This document shows, in pieces, positions 17,647-25,230 of a stretch of DNA of 64,000 nucleotides (within the stretch, counting starts at the first letter, position 1; each line of letters starts with the position of its first letter). The position numbers and the translations under genes are program-made. Source of the DNA: CBDCWQ01 sp965223435 (GTDB lineage: Bacteria > Myxococcota > Kuafuiibacteriia > Kuafuiibacteriales > Kuafuiibacteriaceae); assembly GCA_965223435.1 (NCBI GenBank), contig CBDCWQ010000017.1:248001-312000 (forward strand), in the 5' to 3' direction. The notes beneath the pieces are model-generated. The model was not told where the DNA came from, searched no databases, and was given only the letters and a program-made list of their open reading frames with translations.

Positions 17647-17674
17647 GGAACAATTTTTCGATGGCCCGGTCCTT
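17647..17674 (+). promoter_or_regulatory. Candidate ECF-type promoter (autoregulation of the sigma operon)
   Basis: GGAAC (17647-17651), in the context GGGAACA, is followed after 17 nt by GTCC (17669-17672). The GGAAC/GTC pair with 16-17 nt spacing is typical of many ECF sigma promoters, which often drive their own sigma gene. It lies about 25 nt upstream of the likely GTG start at 17698. The evidence is sequence similarity only. Confidence 0.35.
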
Positions 17675-17697
17675 ATCTTGTCGATGGGGTGTACAGG

Positions 17698-18384
17698 GTG
17701 AAACTCTTGGCGGGTGAGGCTGGCTGGGTCTCAGCGGCGGGCGCGGTGCCTGAGGGCGGGGCCTCGGACGATCTCGCATGGGGTGAGCAAATTCGTAGGC
17801 TTTTGCCCCAAGCTCCGTACAATCGCCACCCGGTGGACGTTGCACAAGCCATCATGCGGGCACAAGCCCAGGATGAAGCGGGTTACCGGTTTCTCTTCGA
17901 GCACTACAAACGCCCCGTATTTCGGCTCATTCTCTCCCATGCGGGCGTGGACCGAGACGCCGCTGATGATATCCTGCAGACAACCTTTGTTCGTGCTTTT
18001 CGCAACATTGCCCGTCTGGAAAAGCAGGATCGGTTTGAACCCTGGCTGATTCGCATCGCCCGAAGAGAAACGTGGCGCGCGCTGAGCCAAAAAAGACCCA
18101 CCCAAGACTTGGACAGCGTGCCTGAGGCTCAAGCCGACCAAGAACTCGAGATCGAAGAAAAAAAGAACAAAGAACTGCTGATGCACGCCATTCGCCACGC
18201 AGCAGAATCCGTCGAGCCCGAGTCCATCCGGGAAACGGCGCGGCGGTACTACTTCGGGCCCAAAACGACCACGGAAGCGCTCGCCAAGGACCTCAAGATC
18301 CCTCACAGTACGGTCCGCAAACGCTTGTTCCTTTTTCGTAAGAAGCTACGGGCGCGTCTTCTCGCCAACAAAGGAGGCCGCTGA
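17698..18384 (+). CDS. ECF-type RNA polymerase sigma factor
   Basis: About 228 aa from GTG at 17698, which has GGGG 8 nt upstream. The reading frame is open back to 17383, but that part looks non-coding and there is no better start. Region 2 is clear (EAGYRFLFEHYKRPVFRLI, then DDILQTTFVRAFRNI and FEPWLIRIARRETW). Region 4 is the C-terminal helix-turn-helix (EALAKDLKIPHSTVRKRLFL). The linker between them is acidic and Lys-rich. Three nt separate its stop from the next gene, a single-TM protein, as in sigma/anti-sigma pairs. It probably controls this operon (17698-22423) and other envelope genes. Confidence 0.88.
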   Translation: MKLLAGEAGWVSAAGAVPEGGASDDLAWGEQIRRLLPQAPYNRHPVDVAQAIMRAQAQDEAGYRFLFEHYKRPVFRLILSHAGVDRDAADDILQTTFVRAFRNIARLEKQDRFEPWLIRIARRETWRALSQKRPTQDLDSVPEAQADQELEIEEKKNKELLMHAIRHAAESVEPESIRETARRYYFGPKTTTEALAKDLKIPHSTVRKRLFLFRKKLRARLLANKGGR

Positions 18385-18387
18385 ACC

Positions 18388-19146
18388 ATGTCCGATTCCA
18401 AAGAGACGCTCGAAAAACGGATGGAGGAAGCACTGGTCGCCGATGATCTGGAAGCGGCTGCCGCCATTTGGTTGCTCCATCGAAGCTTCGATGGAGAAGA
18501 GCAAGAAGAGCCAAGGCTCAGTTTCGAAGACGTGTTGCCTGCCTTGCCATTGGCGCCGGTCCCGAACTTCTGGCAAGGGGTGCGACGTGCCGTGGCGCGA
18601 GCGTTGTTTCGGCGTCCGGTTCTCGGGGGCGTGGGGTTGGTGGGGGCTTCGGTTCTTTTGGCGCTTGTGGTGATGAGACCCGAGGTGCAAGAATCGATGC
18701 GACCGCCGGGGGAATCCCTTGAATGGCGCGCAAAGGGTGACGGCCCGGCGTGTGGTTCTCTTCGCCTTGAGCCCAAGGCCTTCGTGGACGGGGCGTGGCG
18801 GGCGCTGGCGTCCAGGCGAGTGGCGCCGGACGCCCAAGTGGGTTTGGACATCCGCGTGGGTGCCCCTTGCTGGGTTTTTGTCGCCCAAGTCCATTTGGCA
18901 GAGGGGACGGTCAAAACGGTTTTGTGGCCCAAAGAGCATCGCAGCCAAGCCCCCTTGTTTGTGGAAACGGGGGCGCTGGATTCGGGTCGACAGGTCTTGT
19001 TTGCGCTGGGTACAGAGGAGCCTACGAACCTTGAGGCCGAAGAAGTGCTTACTCTTCTCAGAAAGCTTGGGGCCGATGAGGTCCTCGAGATTCCGGGCCA
19101 GAGCAAAAGACCGGTTTTTGAGCTCTACGAATTGGAGGTTGAGTGA
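18388..19146 (+). CDS. Single-pass membrane protein, putative anti-sigma factor with DUF4384-like domain
   Basis: 252 aa. Residues 1-75 are cytoplasmic and acidic (KRMEEALVADDLEAAAAI), which suits sigma-factor binding. One TM helix (LGGVGLVGASVLLALVVM, about 78-96) follows. The periplasmic part has a VGLDIRVGAPCWVFVAQVH block, then TVKTVLWPKE, which resembles DUF4384 domains, beta modules often found with caspase-like proteases. Position (3 nt after an ECF sigma gene) and topology support an anti-sigma role, but no zinc-binding anti-sigma motif is present, so the role is inferred. Its last codons overlap the caspase gene start by 4 nt (GTGA). Confidence 0.7.
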   Translation: MSDSKETLEKRMEEALVADDLEAAAAIWLLHRSFDGEEQEEPRLSFEDVLPALPLAPVPNFWQGVRRAVARALFRRPVLGGVGLVGASVLLALVVMRPEVQESMRPPGESLEWRAKGDGPACGSLRLEPKAFVDGAWRALASRRVAPDAQVGLDIRVGAPCWVFVAQVHLAEGTVKTVLWPKEHRSQAPLFVETGALDSGRQVLFALGTEEPTNLEAEEVLTLLRKLGADEVLEIPGQSKRPVFELYELEVE

Positions 19147-20735
19147 GCTCAAAAAGGCTCTGGTTGCTCGCATTCTTCCTCGTGGGGTTATCGGGCCCAA
19201 TGCGCGCCCAGGCTCTTCCGGCTGACGGCCGAAAACTCACATTGGTGGCGGGCGTCAATCAGTTCTTGGACCCCGCGTGGCCCACCCTTCAGTTTGCGCT
19301 GAAGGATGCGCGTGACCTGCTCGGTGCGCTTCGCGGTGGGTTTGATCAACACATTCACGTAGGCGAAGATGCACCGCTTCTTAAGGCGCAGTTTTTGGAG
19401 GCTCTTCACCAGATGAGCCTGCGCAATACCCGCGCTCAGGATACCGTGGTCATCTACTTGTCTACCCACGGTACCCTCGCCCGCGACGCTCAGGGGCGTT
19501 TGGTCCGGGTGCTTCTGTTTCATGACTCGAGGGCATCCGACCCCATAGGCACGGGGCTCACCTACCAGGCGTTGGTTCGTCACCTCGAGGGCTTGAAGTC
19601 CCGCCGAAAACTGCTGATTCTGGCGGCGTGCCATTCCGGTGTCGGAAAGTCGGTTTTGGGGCCCGATTTGGCGGAGCAACTGCGCGGGCTCAAAGCGCCT
19701 TTTTTCTCGGAGCCCAAGGTCCACATCGGCGAAGGCCAGATCATTGTGGCTGCCAGCGCCTGGGGCGAGACCGCGCGCGAAGACAACCGACTCAAAAATG
19801 ACATCTATACCCACTTCTTTGTCGAGGCACTCTCGGGTTACGACCGCAACCGAGACGGCGCAACCAGCGCGCTTGAGGCGCACGACTATGCACGAGAGCG
19901 CACCATTCAATTCACCGAGGGACAGCAGCGTCCGAGTCTCAGCGCCCAAATCGTCGGAGATGATCCCATTGTGCTTCGGGGGACGGCCAAAAAGGGCAGA
20001 GATCCCGTCATTGCGGCCTACAGCGCGCGTTTTCGCGATGCGGTTTTGCGGGTGAACGGCGCAAAAAAAGGTGTGTTTCCGGGGGGCTTTGCCGTCACCA
20101 CCGGCGTGCATCACATCAGCGTGACCCGGCCCTACGCCGACGCCCCCATGATCGAGCGCGCGCTTCACGTAGAGGCGGGCGCACACATTCAGCTTGAATC
20201 CCTCCTCGGCACCTCAGCCCGGCGCTTGACCGTAGACGGCGGTTTCGGTTGGCAGTTTCCCCGATCTCCCCTACTGAAGCGCTCTTTTTTGCCCAGTTTT
20301 TTTGTGGCGACGGCAGGTATCGAGACCTCGCTCGCTTTGCATACCGACGTGGGGCTCGCCATCGGAGGAACGTCGTTGACCCAAAACATTCGGCTCAGCG
20401 ATGCCGCTGCCACCCAGGTCAAACAAAGCCTTCGTCTGCTTCGACCGTCGCTTTATCTCAGCCGCACCTTGTTTCGCGGGGATCTGCTTGAGCTCTCGGC
20501 ACGGGTTGAACTGGGGTGGGCGCTTGGGCGTCGCCGCGTAGAGCTTGAGGACGTGGACTCCGAGCGGGTGTCCTTTGGGTTCGGAGGTTTGGGTTTCGAC
20601 GTTCGGGTTTGGTTTTTACCCTGGATGGGGTTCAGTGCCCGAACCGTTTTGGATGCTTTTTTTGTGCGGATCGAAGGCAAAAACCGACTGAGCTTGGCCG
20701 ACTTTCACCAGCTTGGGTTGTTGGTGAGGCTCTGA
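19143..20735 (+). CDS. Exported caspase-like (C14) protease fused to a predicted outer-membrane beta-barrel
   Basis: 530 aa, GTG start overlapping the previous stop (GTGA). A signal peptide (RLWLLAFFLVGLSGPMRAQA) precedes a caspase p20-like domain. Its catalytic dyad is His109 in VVIYLSTHGT and Cys163 in LLILAACHSG, in the standard order and spacing. A Ca-loop-like DRNRDGATSALEAHDY sits where many C14 proteins carry one. After about residue 345 the sequence becomes alternating amphipathic strands (VDGGFGWQF to LGLLVRL), ending in a hydrophobic/aromatic strand as in outer-membrane barrels. C14 proteases usually cleave after Arg/Lys or Asp; specificity cannot be read here. Both catalytic residues are intact, so activity is expected. 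The barrel assignment is inference. Confidence 0.85.
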   Translation: MSSKRLWLLAFFLVGLSGPMRAQALPADGRKLTLVAGVNQFLDPAWPTLQFALKDARDLLGALRGGFDQHIHVGEDAPLLKAQFLEALHQMSLRNTRAQDTVVIYLSTHGTLARDAQGRLVRVLLFHDSRASDPIGTGLTYQALVRHLEGLKSRRKLLILAACHSGVGKSVLGPDLAEQLRGLKAPFFSEPKVHIGEGQIIVAASAWGETAREDNRLKNDIYTHFFVEALSGYDRNRDGATSALEAHDYARERTIQFTEGQQRPSLSAQIVGDDPIVLRGTAKKGRDPVIAAYSARFRDAVLRVNGAKKGVFPGGFAVTTGVHHISVTRPYADAPMIERALHVEAGAHIQLESLLGTSARRLTVDGGFGWQFPRSPLLKRSFLPSFFVATAGIETSLALHTDVGLAIGGTSLTQNIRLSDAAATQVKQSLRLLRPSLYLSRTLFRGDLLELSARVELGWALGRRRVELEDVDSERVSFGFGGLGFDVRVWFLPWMGFSARTVLDAFFVRIEGKNRLSLADFHQLGLLVRL

Positions 20736-22423
20736 TGATCGGGGTGTGCCATTTTGTGAGGCGGGTCGCTTGGGTCGGTGGTCTCGCACTTTTGTCCTGC
20801 GCCGACTTTTCCAACCCAACACTCGCTCCGGACACAGACCTTGTGCCCAAGGTGTTGGGTCTGGCCCTCGGCGGCGGCAAAGCCACCACCAACCTGACGG
20901 TGGCCCTCGACATCCAGACCCAAGAAGGGGACACGGTCACCCACATGTACGTCTCCCAAGATGGAACCTTCGAAGACGGCATGTGGACTCCGTTTGAAGC
21001 TTCTTCGTCTTTGACGTTTGCCATGCCCTCCGTTTTGCCCTCTTCGCTGGAAGTTTGGGTGAAACTTCGAGACCAAGATGGGCACGAGTCTTTGGTGGCG
21101 ACGGCCAGCACCGCCTACTATCCGCCAACAAACTTGCTGCTTGCCCATCACCCCCTCGATGACGATCCAGGCGCCGTGGTGGCGGAAGACGCCAGCGGAC
21201 GGGGGCACTTGGGGCAATACGTCGGGAACCCAACACCCTTGTTCTCTGATTGTGGTGGCTCACCCAGCGTTCGACGCTTCAATGGCTGGCAGGAGCATCT
21301 CATGATTCCGCAAGATCCGGTGCTGGCGCTCGGAAAGGACGGACTGGATTTCAGTGTGAGCTTTTGGATTCGCTTGGAGGCGGGGCCTACCGAACGCTGG
21401 CGTACCCTTTTGGCCCAGTTTGATGGTCAGGAGAACACCTTTTCGGTTTTGCTCCGTCCCGATGACAACCGCATTCTTGTTGCCGGTCTTGGGGGCGACG
21501 GCGCGCACGTCTTTCGCGCTTTCTCTGGACGTGAGCTCGAGCTTGCAAGGTGGCAGCACGTGGCCATCGTCAAAAATGGACAACAGCTTTTTTTGTATTT
21601 TGATGCGGTCCAGGTTCAAGGCGTGGTCCTATCGGGAAGCTTTGAGAGTCGCGGCGCGCTCTTTTTCGGGAGCCGAGAGCCGCCCCATGGGACGGCGTCG
21701 TCGTTGTCGGACCTTCGAATTCACCACGGAGCCCTGACACCGCCCGAGCTTGCCACCTTTGTGGCTCAGCATCCGGAGGTGAATCCAAAGCGATCGCCGG
21801 TTGTTCATTTCACCTTCGAGGGTGAGTCTCCCGGGCAAGTCGACGATGAGAGCGGCCATGGACACCATGGCACGATTTCAGGGGATGCGGGCTCGGTGGA
21901 GGATGGGTTTCGGGAAAATGGCTATCGTTTTGGCGGGCAGGGCAGCGTCATTTTGGAAACGTTCGATGGGTTTGAGGGCCAGACCCATGTCAGCGTGGGG
22001 GCCTGGGTTCAGGTTTCATCCACGGCGTCGGCCACTTTGGTCAGCCAGCGGGGGCCAAAGAGCGATACCATGTTTTTGGGCGTCGAATCCGGTGGCCAGA
22101 GCCAGGCGGTACTCGGCTTTGAGCGGCAGGATGACAGCCTCGCCAGGGCTCGAAGCGACGTTTCCCTGGCGCTTGATGAATGGCAGCACTTGGTAGGTAC
22201 CTACGACGGACACCAAGCCAGGCTCTACTTGAATGGGGATTTGGTCGGTCAATCTCAGCAGGCAGCATTGTCACCCACGGCGGTGGGAACCAGCGAGGTT
22301 TTTGTGGGGCGGTCGGGCTCCAGCGGTGGTGACCCTTTTATTGGTTTGGTGGACGATCTGCGCGTTTATCCCTGTACCCTCTCGGCCAAAGAGGTTGAGC
22401 TTTGGTTCCAGGAGACCGAGTGA
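20735..22423 (+). CDS. Lipoprotein with two LamG/concanavalin-A-like domains
   Basis: 562 aa. Its ATG overlaps the caspase stop by one base (TGATG), which decides the start. The N-terminus ends in a lipobox (GLALLSC). A short beta domain follows, then two LamG-type jelly rolls. The first is about residues 145-345 (LLLAHHPLDDDPG, then SVSFWIRLEAG, then RWQHVAIVKNGQQLFLYFD). The second is about residues 355-560 (VVHFTFEGE, then HVSVGAWVQV, then EWQHLVGTYDGHQARLYLNG). Such domains bind sugars or proteins on surfaces. It closes the sigma operon and may be the ligand-binding or adhesive partner of the caspase-barrel protein. Confidence 0.85.
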   Translation: MIGVCHFVRRVAWVGGLALLSCADFSNPTLAPDTDLVPKVLGLALGGGKATTNLTVALDIQTQEGDTVTHMYVSQDGTFEDGMWTPFEASSSLTFAMPSVLPSSLEVWVKLRDQDGHESLVATASTAYYPPTNLLLAHHPLDDDPGAVVAEDASGRGHLGQYVGNPTPLFSDCGGSPSVRRFNGWQEHLMIPQDPVLALGKDGLDFSVSFWIRLEAGPTERWRTLLAQFDGQENTFSVLLRPDDNRILVAGLGGDGAHVFRAFSGRELELARWQHVAIVKNGQQLFLYFDAVQVQGVVLSGSFESRGALFFGSREPPHGTASSLSDLRIHHGALTPPELATFVAQHPEVNPKRSPVVHFTFEGESPGQVDDESGHGHHGTISGDAGSVEDGFRENGYRFGGQGSVILETFDGFEGQTHVSVGAWVQVSSTASATLVSQRGPKSDTMFLGVESGGQSQAVLGFERQDDSLARARSDVSLALDEWQHLVGTYDGHQARLYLNGDLVGQSQQAALSPTAVGTSEVFVGRSGSSGGDPFIGLVDDLRVYPCTLSAKEVELWFQETE

Positions 22424-22698
22424 TGTGAGGTCGGTCACCAAACCGAAACGCTGGATGGTCGATGGGTTACCTGCAGTAGCTTCTCTCTCCATGTGCAGCC
22501 AAGACCCCCATGGTCGCTTTTTTGCGCCTTCGGTCCCCATTGTGAAGCTCGGTTGCGAAGCCCGCCATGCGAGTCGAAACCCAATGATTTGAGGGCTCAG
22601 GACAAATGTAGACAACCCTGCGGTATCCGCCTCCTCGGTTCCCACCCGCTGCTGCGTGTTAGACTTCTCGAGGTTTTAACGAACAGAAACCTCGGTCT

Positions 22699-24612
22699 AT
22701 GAGCAGCATCGCATCAAACCAAAGACGGCCCATCCATGAAGAAAATCGGGAGGCCAAGCCCGCCAAGGCTACGGGATCGGGTGGCCCGCGTGCCGCACCG
22801 GATGTGAAGACCAGCAGACCCCAGCGCCGCCACGTTCATATTCGATGCCGGCTCGAGTTTGGTTCCAAAGAACTCGAGGCCTACACCGACAATATCAGTA
22901 CCGGTGGTTTTCACATTCGTGTACCCAGAACAGATTTTACTTGCAACGTCCGGGCGGGTCGGCGACTTCGGGTGACGCTCAAGCTGCTCTCGGACAGCCA
23001 GCCCATTTCTGCGATCTGCGAGATTGCGTGGATTGACTACAACGATCACGATGCTGCCGGGCGGGCGGTTGTAGGTCTCGGCATTCACATGATCAAGGTG
23101 ACCACCGAGGTTGCGGCACAGGTTGAGCGCTTTGTCGAAAATTTTCGATACACGGTTTTGGTCGTGAGCCCCTTTACCGACGAGCGGCTTGTGCTCGAGA
23201 GCGCCCTTAAAGAAACTTACGAAGTCCTTGGGTGCAGCACGATAGAAGAAGCGCTGGGAATTCTCGATCGCGAAGAGGTTGGTGTGTTGATCGCGGATCA
23301 TACGCTTTCGCCGCAAGGCGGAGCTGATTTTGTGAGTTTGATCGCTGCGCGCTTTCCCAATGCCCAAACCGCAAAGATTCTTGTTGCCCCCAAAGAAGTT
23401 TGCCAGGCGGAAAATTTCATCAACGTCGGCAGAATTTTTGCGAGTGTGCCCAAACCATTTCGGCCGGACGAGATCATTCACATCGTTCGAAGAGCCCTCT
23501 ACGCGTACGCGCTGGCGGTCGAAAACAACCGTTTGGCCGCAGAACTAGAAAGGGTCAATCGTCGTCTCCAGCGAGAGAACGCTTTTCTCCGCAAAAGGGC
23601 TGTCGGTAGCCAGGGCTTTGACCACATTATCGGGAGCAGTCCCAAGCTCCGCAAGGCGTTGGCGGAACTCGAGCGCATCAGGCAGACCGAGGCCACCGTG
23701 CACATTCGAGGCGAGACCGGCACCGGTAAAGAGCTGGTGGCGCGCGCCCTGCATTTTGGCGGTCCAAGGGCCAAACATCCCTTCATTGCGCAAAACTGCG
23801 GCGGTATGAACGAGTCTCTTCTTCAGAGCACGCTTTTTGGCTACAAGAAGGGTGCCTTCACCGGCGCCGACGAAGACCGCCCGGGGCTGTTTCAGGCCGC
23901 CGATCGGGGCACGCTTTTTTTGGACGAAATTGCGGAGCTGCCGCCGTCCATCCAGGCCGCGCTTCTCAGGGCCATTCAGCTGAAGGAAGTCACGCCGGTG
24001 GGAGCCAACAAGCCCACGAAGGTTGATGTTCGTATCGTTTCAGCGACGCTGAAGGACCTACGCCGAGAGATCAAGGCCGGTCATTTTCGTGAGGACCTTT
24101 ATTTTCGGCTGGTGGTTATCGAAGTGTCATTGCCTCCTCTGCGCGAGCGTGTGGGTGACATTCCGGTTTTGTCCCAGCATCTTTTGGAACTCTATTGCGA
24201 AAGATACGGGAAGAACGTCCCCGGCTTCACGCCCGAGGTGATGGAGGCGTTTGAGCGGCACACCTGGCCGGGAAACGTCAGAGAGCTCGAAAACAACATC
24301 GAGCGTCTCGTGGTGCTCGCCGAACCTCAGGTCAAGATCAGCTTGGAGCTGGTGCCTACGCATATACGCGCCAGTGGCGAAAGCCAAGACATCGACATGT
24401 TTGCTTCATACGCTGGTGTTCCTGCCACTTCCCCGGTGATCAGCGACCTGCTCCGCAGAGAAAAAAGTTTGAGCGACATCATGAATGAGTTGGAGCGGTC
24501 GATACTCACCGAGACCCTAGAGCGCTTCGACGGAAACCGAAGCGCTGTGGCGCGCCATCTGAAACTCGCGCGGCAGACCCTTCAAAGCCGCATGAAAAAG
24601 CTAGGCCTCTAG
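22699..24612 (+). CDS. Sigma-54 activator with PilZ and degenerate receiver domains
   Basis: 637 aa. Domains in order: PilZ (about 43-150) with RRHVHIRCRLEF and DNISTGG, the two c-di-GMP-binding signatures; receiver-like (about 155-275) with VLVVSPF in place of the usual acidic pair, but an Asp in LIADHTLSP and a Lys in SVPKPF; coiled coil (about 275-310, LAAELERVNRRLQRENAFL); AAA+ domain with GETGTGKE (about 338-345), GAFTGA (about 385-390) and DEIAELP; and a Fis-type helix-turn-helix (612-637). The intact GAFTGA loop means it can remodel sigma-54 RNA polymerase. Input is probably c-di-GMP rather than phosphorylation. The stop codon is directly followed by the target site of the IS200-like element. 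Confidence 0.9.
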   Translation: MSSIASNQRRPIHEENREAKPAKATGSGGPRAAPDVKTSRPQRRHVHIRCRLEFGSKELEAYTDNISTGGFHIRVPRTDFTCNVRAGRRLRVTLKLLSDSQPISAICEIAWIDYNDHDAAGRAVVGLGIHMIKVTTEVAAQVERFVENFRYTVLVVSPFTDERLVLESALKETYEVLGCSTIEEALGILDREEVGVLIADHTLSPQGGADFVSLIAARFPNAQTAKILVAPKEVCQAENFINVGRIFASVPKPFRPDEIIHIVRRALYAYALAVENNRLAAELERVNRRLQRENAFLRKRAVGSQGFDHIIGSSPKLRKALAELERIRQTEATVHIRGETGTGKELVARALHFGGPRAKHPFIAQNCGGMNESLLQSTLFGYKKGAFTGADEDRPGLFQAADRGTLFLDEIAELPPSIQAALLRAIQLKEVTPVGANKPTKVDVRIVSATLKDLRREIKAGHFREDLYFRLVVIEVSLPPLRERVGDIPVLSQHLLELYCERYGKNVPGFTPEVMEAFERHTWPGNVRELENNIERLVVLAEPQVKISLELVPTHIRASGESQDIDMFASYAGVPATSPVISDLLRREKSLSDIMNELERSILTETLERFDGNRSAVARHLKLARQTLQSRMKKLGL

Positions 24613-24648
24613 TTACTAATGTCCCATCCGGGGATGCTTGAGATCCCT

Positions 24649-24660
24649 CGCCTTTAGGCG
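24649..24660. repeat. Left-end hairpin of the IS200-like element
   Basis: CGCCTTTAGGCG is a 4-bp stem with a TTTA loop. The core GCCTTTAGG recurs at 24663-24671, 25158-25166 and 25193-25201, that is, only at the two ends of the element. Confidence 0.7.
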
Positions 24661-24673
24661 AAGCCTTTAGGAT

Positions 24674-24780
24674 GCTTGCGGTACTTGGGTACAATGCCGC
24701 CATGAGGCACTACCGTAAGTCGTCCCACACCGTCTACGAGTTGCACTACCATTTTGTATTCGTACCCAAGTACCGCAAGC
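24674..24780 (+). promoter_or_regulatory. 19-bp inverted repeat enclosing the tnpA start
   Basis: The 19 bases at 24674-24692 are the exact reverse complement of 24762-24780. The tnpA ATG (24702) and its upstream region lie in or next to the loop. In mRNA this would fold into a stable stem that could hide the ribosome binding site, as described for the 5' leader of IS200 tnpA. Confidence 0.6.
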
Positions 24781-25136
24781 CTATGCTGCGTGGAGACGTG
24801 GCACTTCGGTTTAGGGAACTGGTTCGGGAGATATGTAGTCGGAACAACATCCAGATTCTGAAGGGGAACATCAGCCAGGACCACGTGCACCTCCTCTTGA
24901 GTGTACCTCCGCATCTGTCGCCGAGCCGTGTGATGCAGGCCATCAAGGGAAAGACTTCGAATCGGCTCATGGCTGAGTTTCGGGCCCTGCGTAAGTCCTT
25001 CTGGGGTCGGCACCTTTGGGCTCGGGGTTACTTTGTGGCGTCGAGCGGCAATGTGACCGACGACGTCATTGCGAAGTACATCGAGTTGCAAGGTGCCGTG
25101 CCCCAGGAGGACGAGGATTTCAAGATCACGGAGTGA
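24702..25136 (+). CDS. tnpA: IS200/IS605 family HUH transposase TnpA
   Basis: 144 aa from ATG at 24702 (MRHYRKSSHTVYELHYHFVF). The family hallmarks are all present: the N-terminal strand with YHFVFVPKYRKPML, the HUH metal-binding motif in DHVHLLLSVP, the SNRLMAEF helix, LWARGYFVASSGN, and the single catalytic Tyr in the last helix (VIAKYIELQ). The length is typical of the family. It nicks and joins single-stranded DNA at the hairpin-marked ends. It appears intact, and no tnpB gene is attached. Confidence 0.95.
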   Translation: MRHYRKSSHTVYELHYHFVFVPKYRKPMLRGDVALRFRELVREICSRNNIQILKGNISQDHVHLLLSVPPHLSPSRVMQAIKGKTSNRLMAEFRALRKSFWGRHLWARGYFVASSGNVTDDVIAKYIELQGAVPQEDEDFKITE

Positions 25137-25187
25137 GATGGCCTGCATTGCAGGCGAGCCTTTAGGCGACTTTAGTCGCAGGCGAAC

Positions 25188-25207
25188 CCACCGCCTTTAG
25201 GCGGTGG
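25188..25207. repeat. Right-end palindrome of the IS200-like element
   Basis: An 8-bp stem (CCACCGCC/GGCGGTGG) with a TTTA loop, located 9 nt upstream of the TCAA that probably marks the right cleavage site. A further short hairpin, GCCTGCATTGCAGGC, lies at 25141-25155. Confidence 0.7.
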
Positions 25208-25230
25208 AGTATTCAGTCAAAACCGCGCCC

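Larger units (their letters stand above)
24617..25220 (+). mobile_element. IS200/IS605-family insertion sequence (tnpA only)
   Basis: About 604 bp. It contains one HUH transposase gene and has no terminal inverted repeats, but carries subterminal hairpins built on CGCCTTTAGGCG (24649-24660) and a 20-nt palindrome (25188-25207), as expected for single-strand transposition. TTAC (24613-24616) precedes the left end and TCAA (25217-25220) closes the right end, the same tetranucleotides used by IS608, so the ends are inferred from these. It sits immediately after the stop codon of the PilZ activator gene. Confidence 0.8.
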
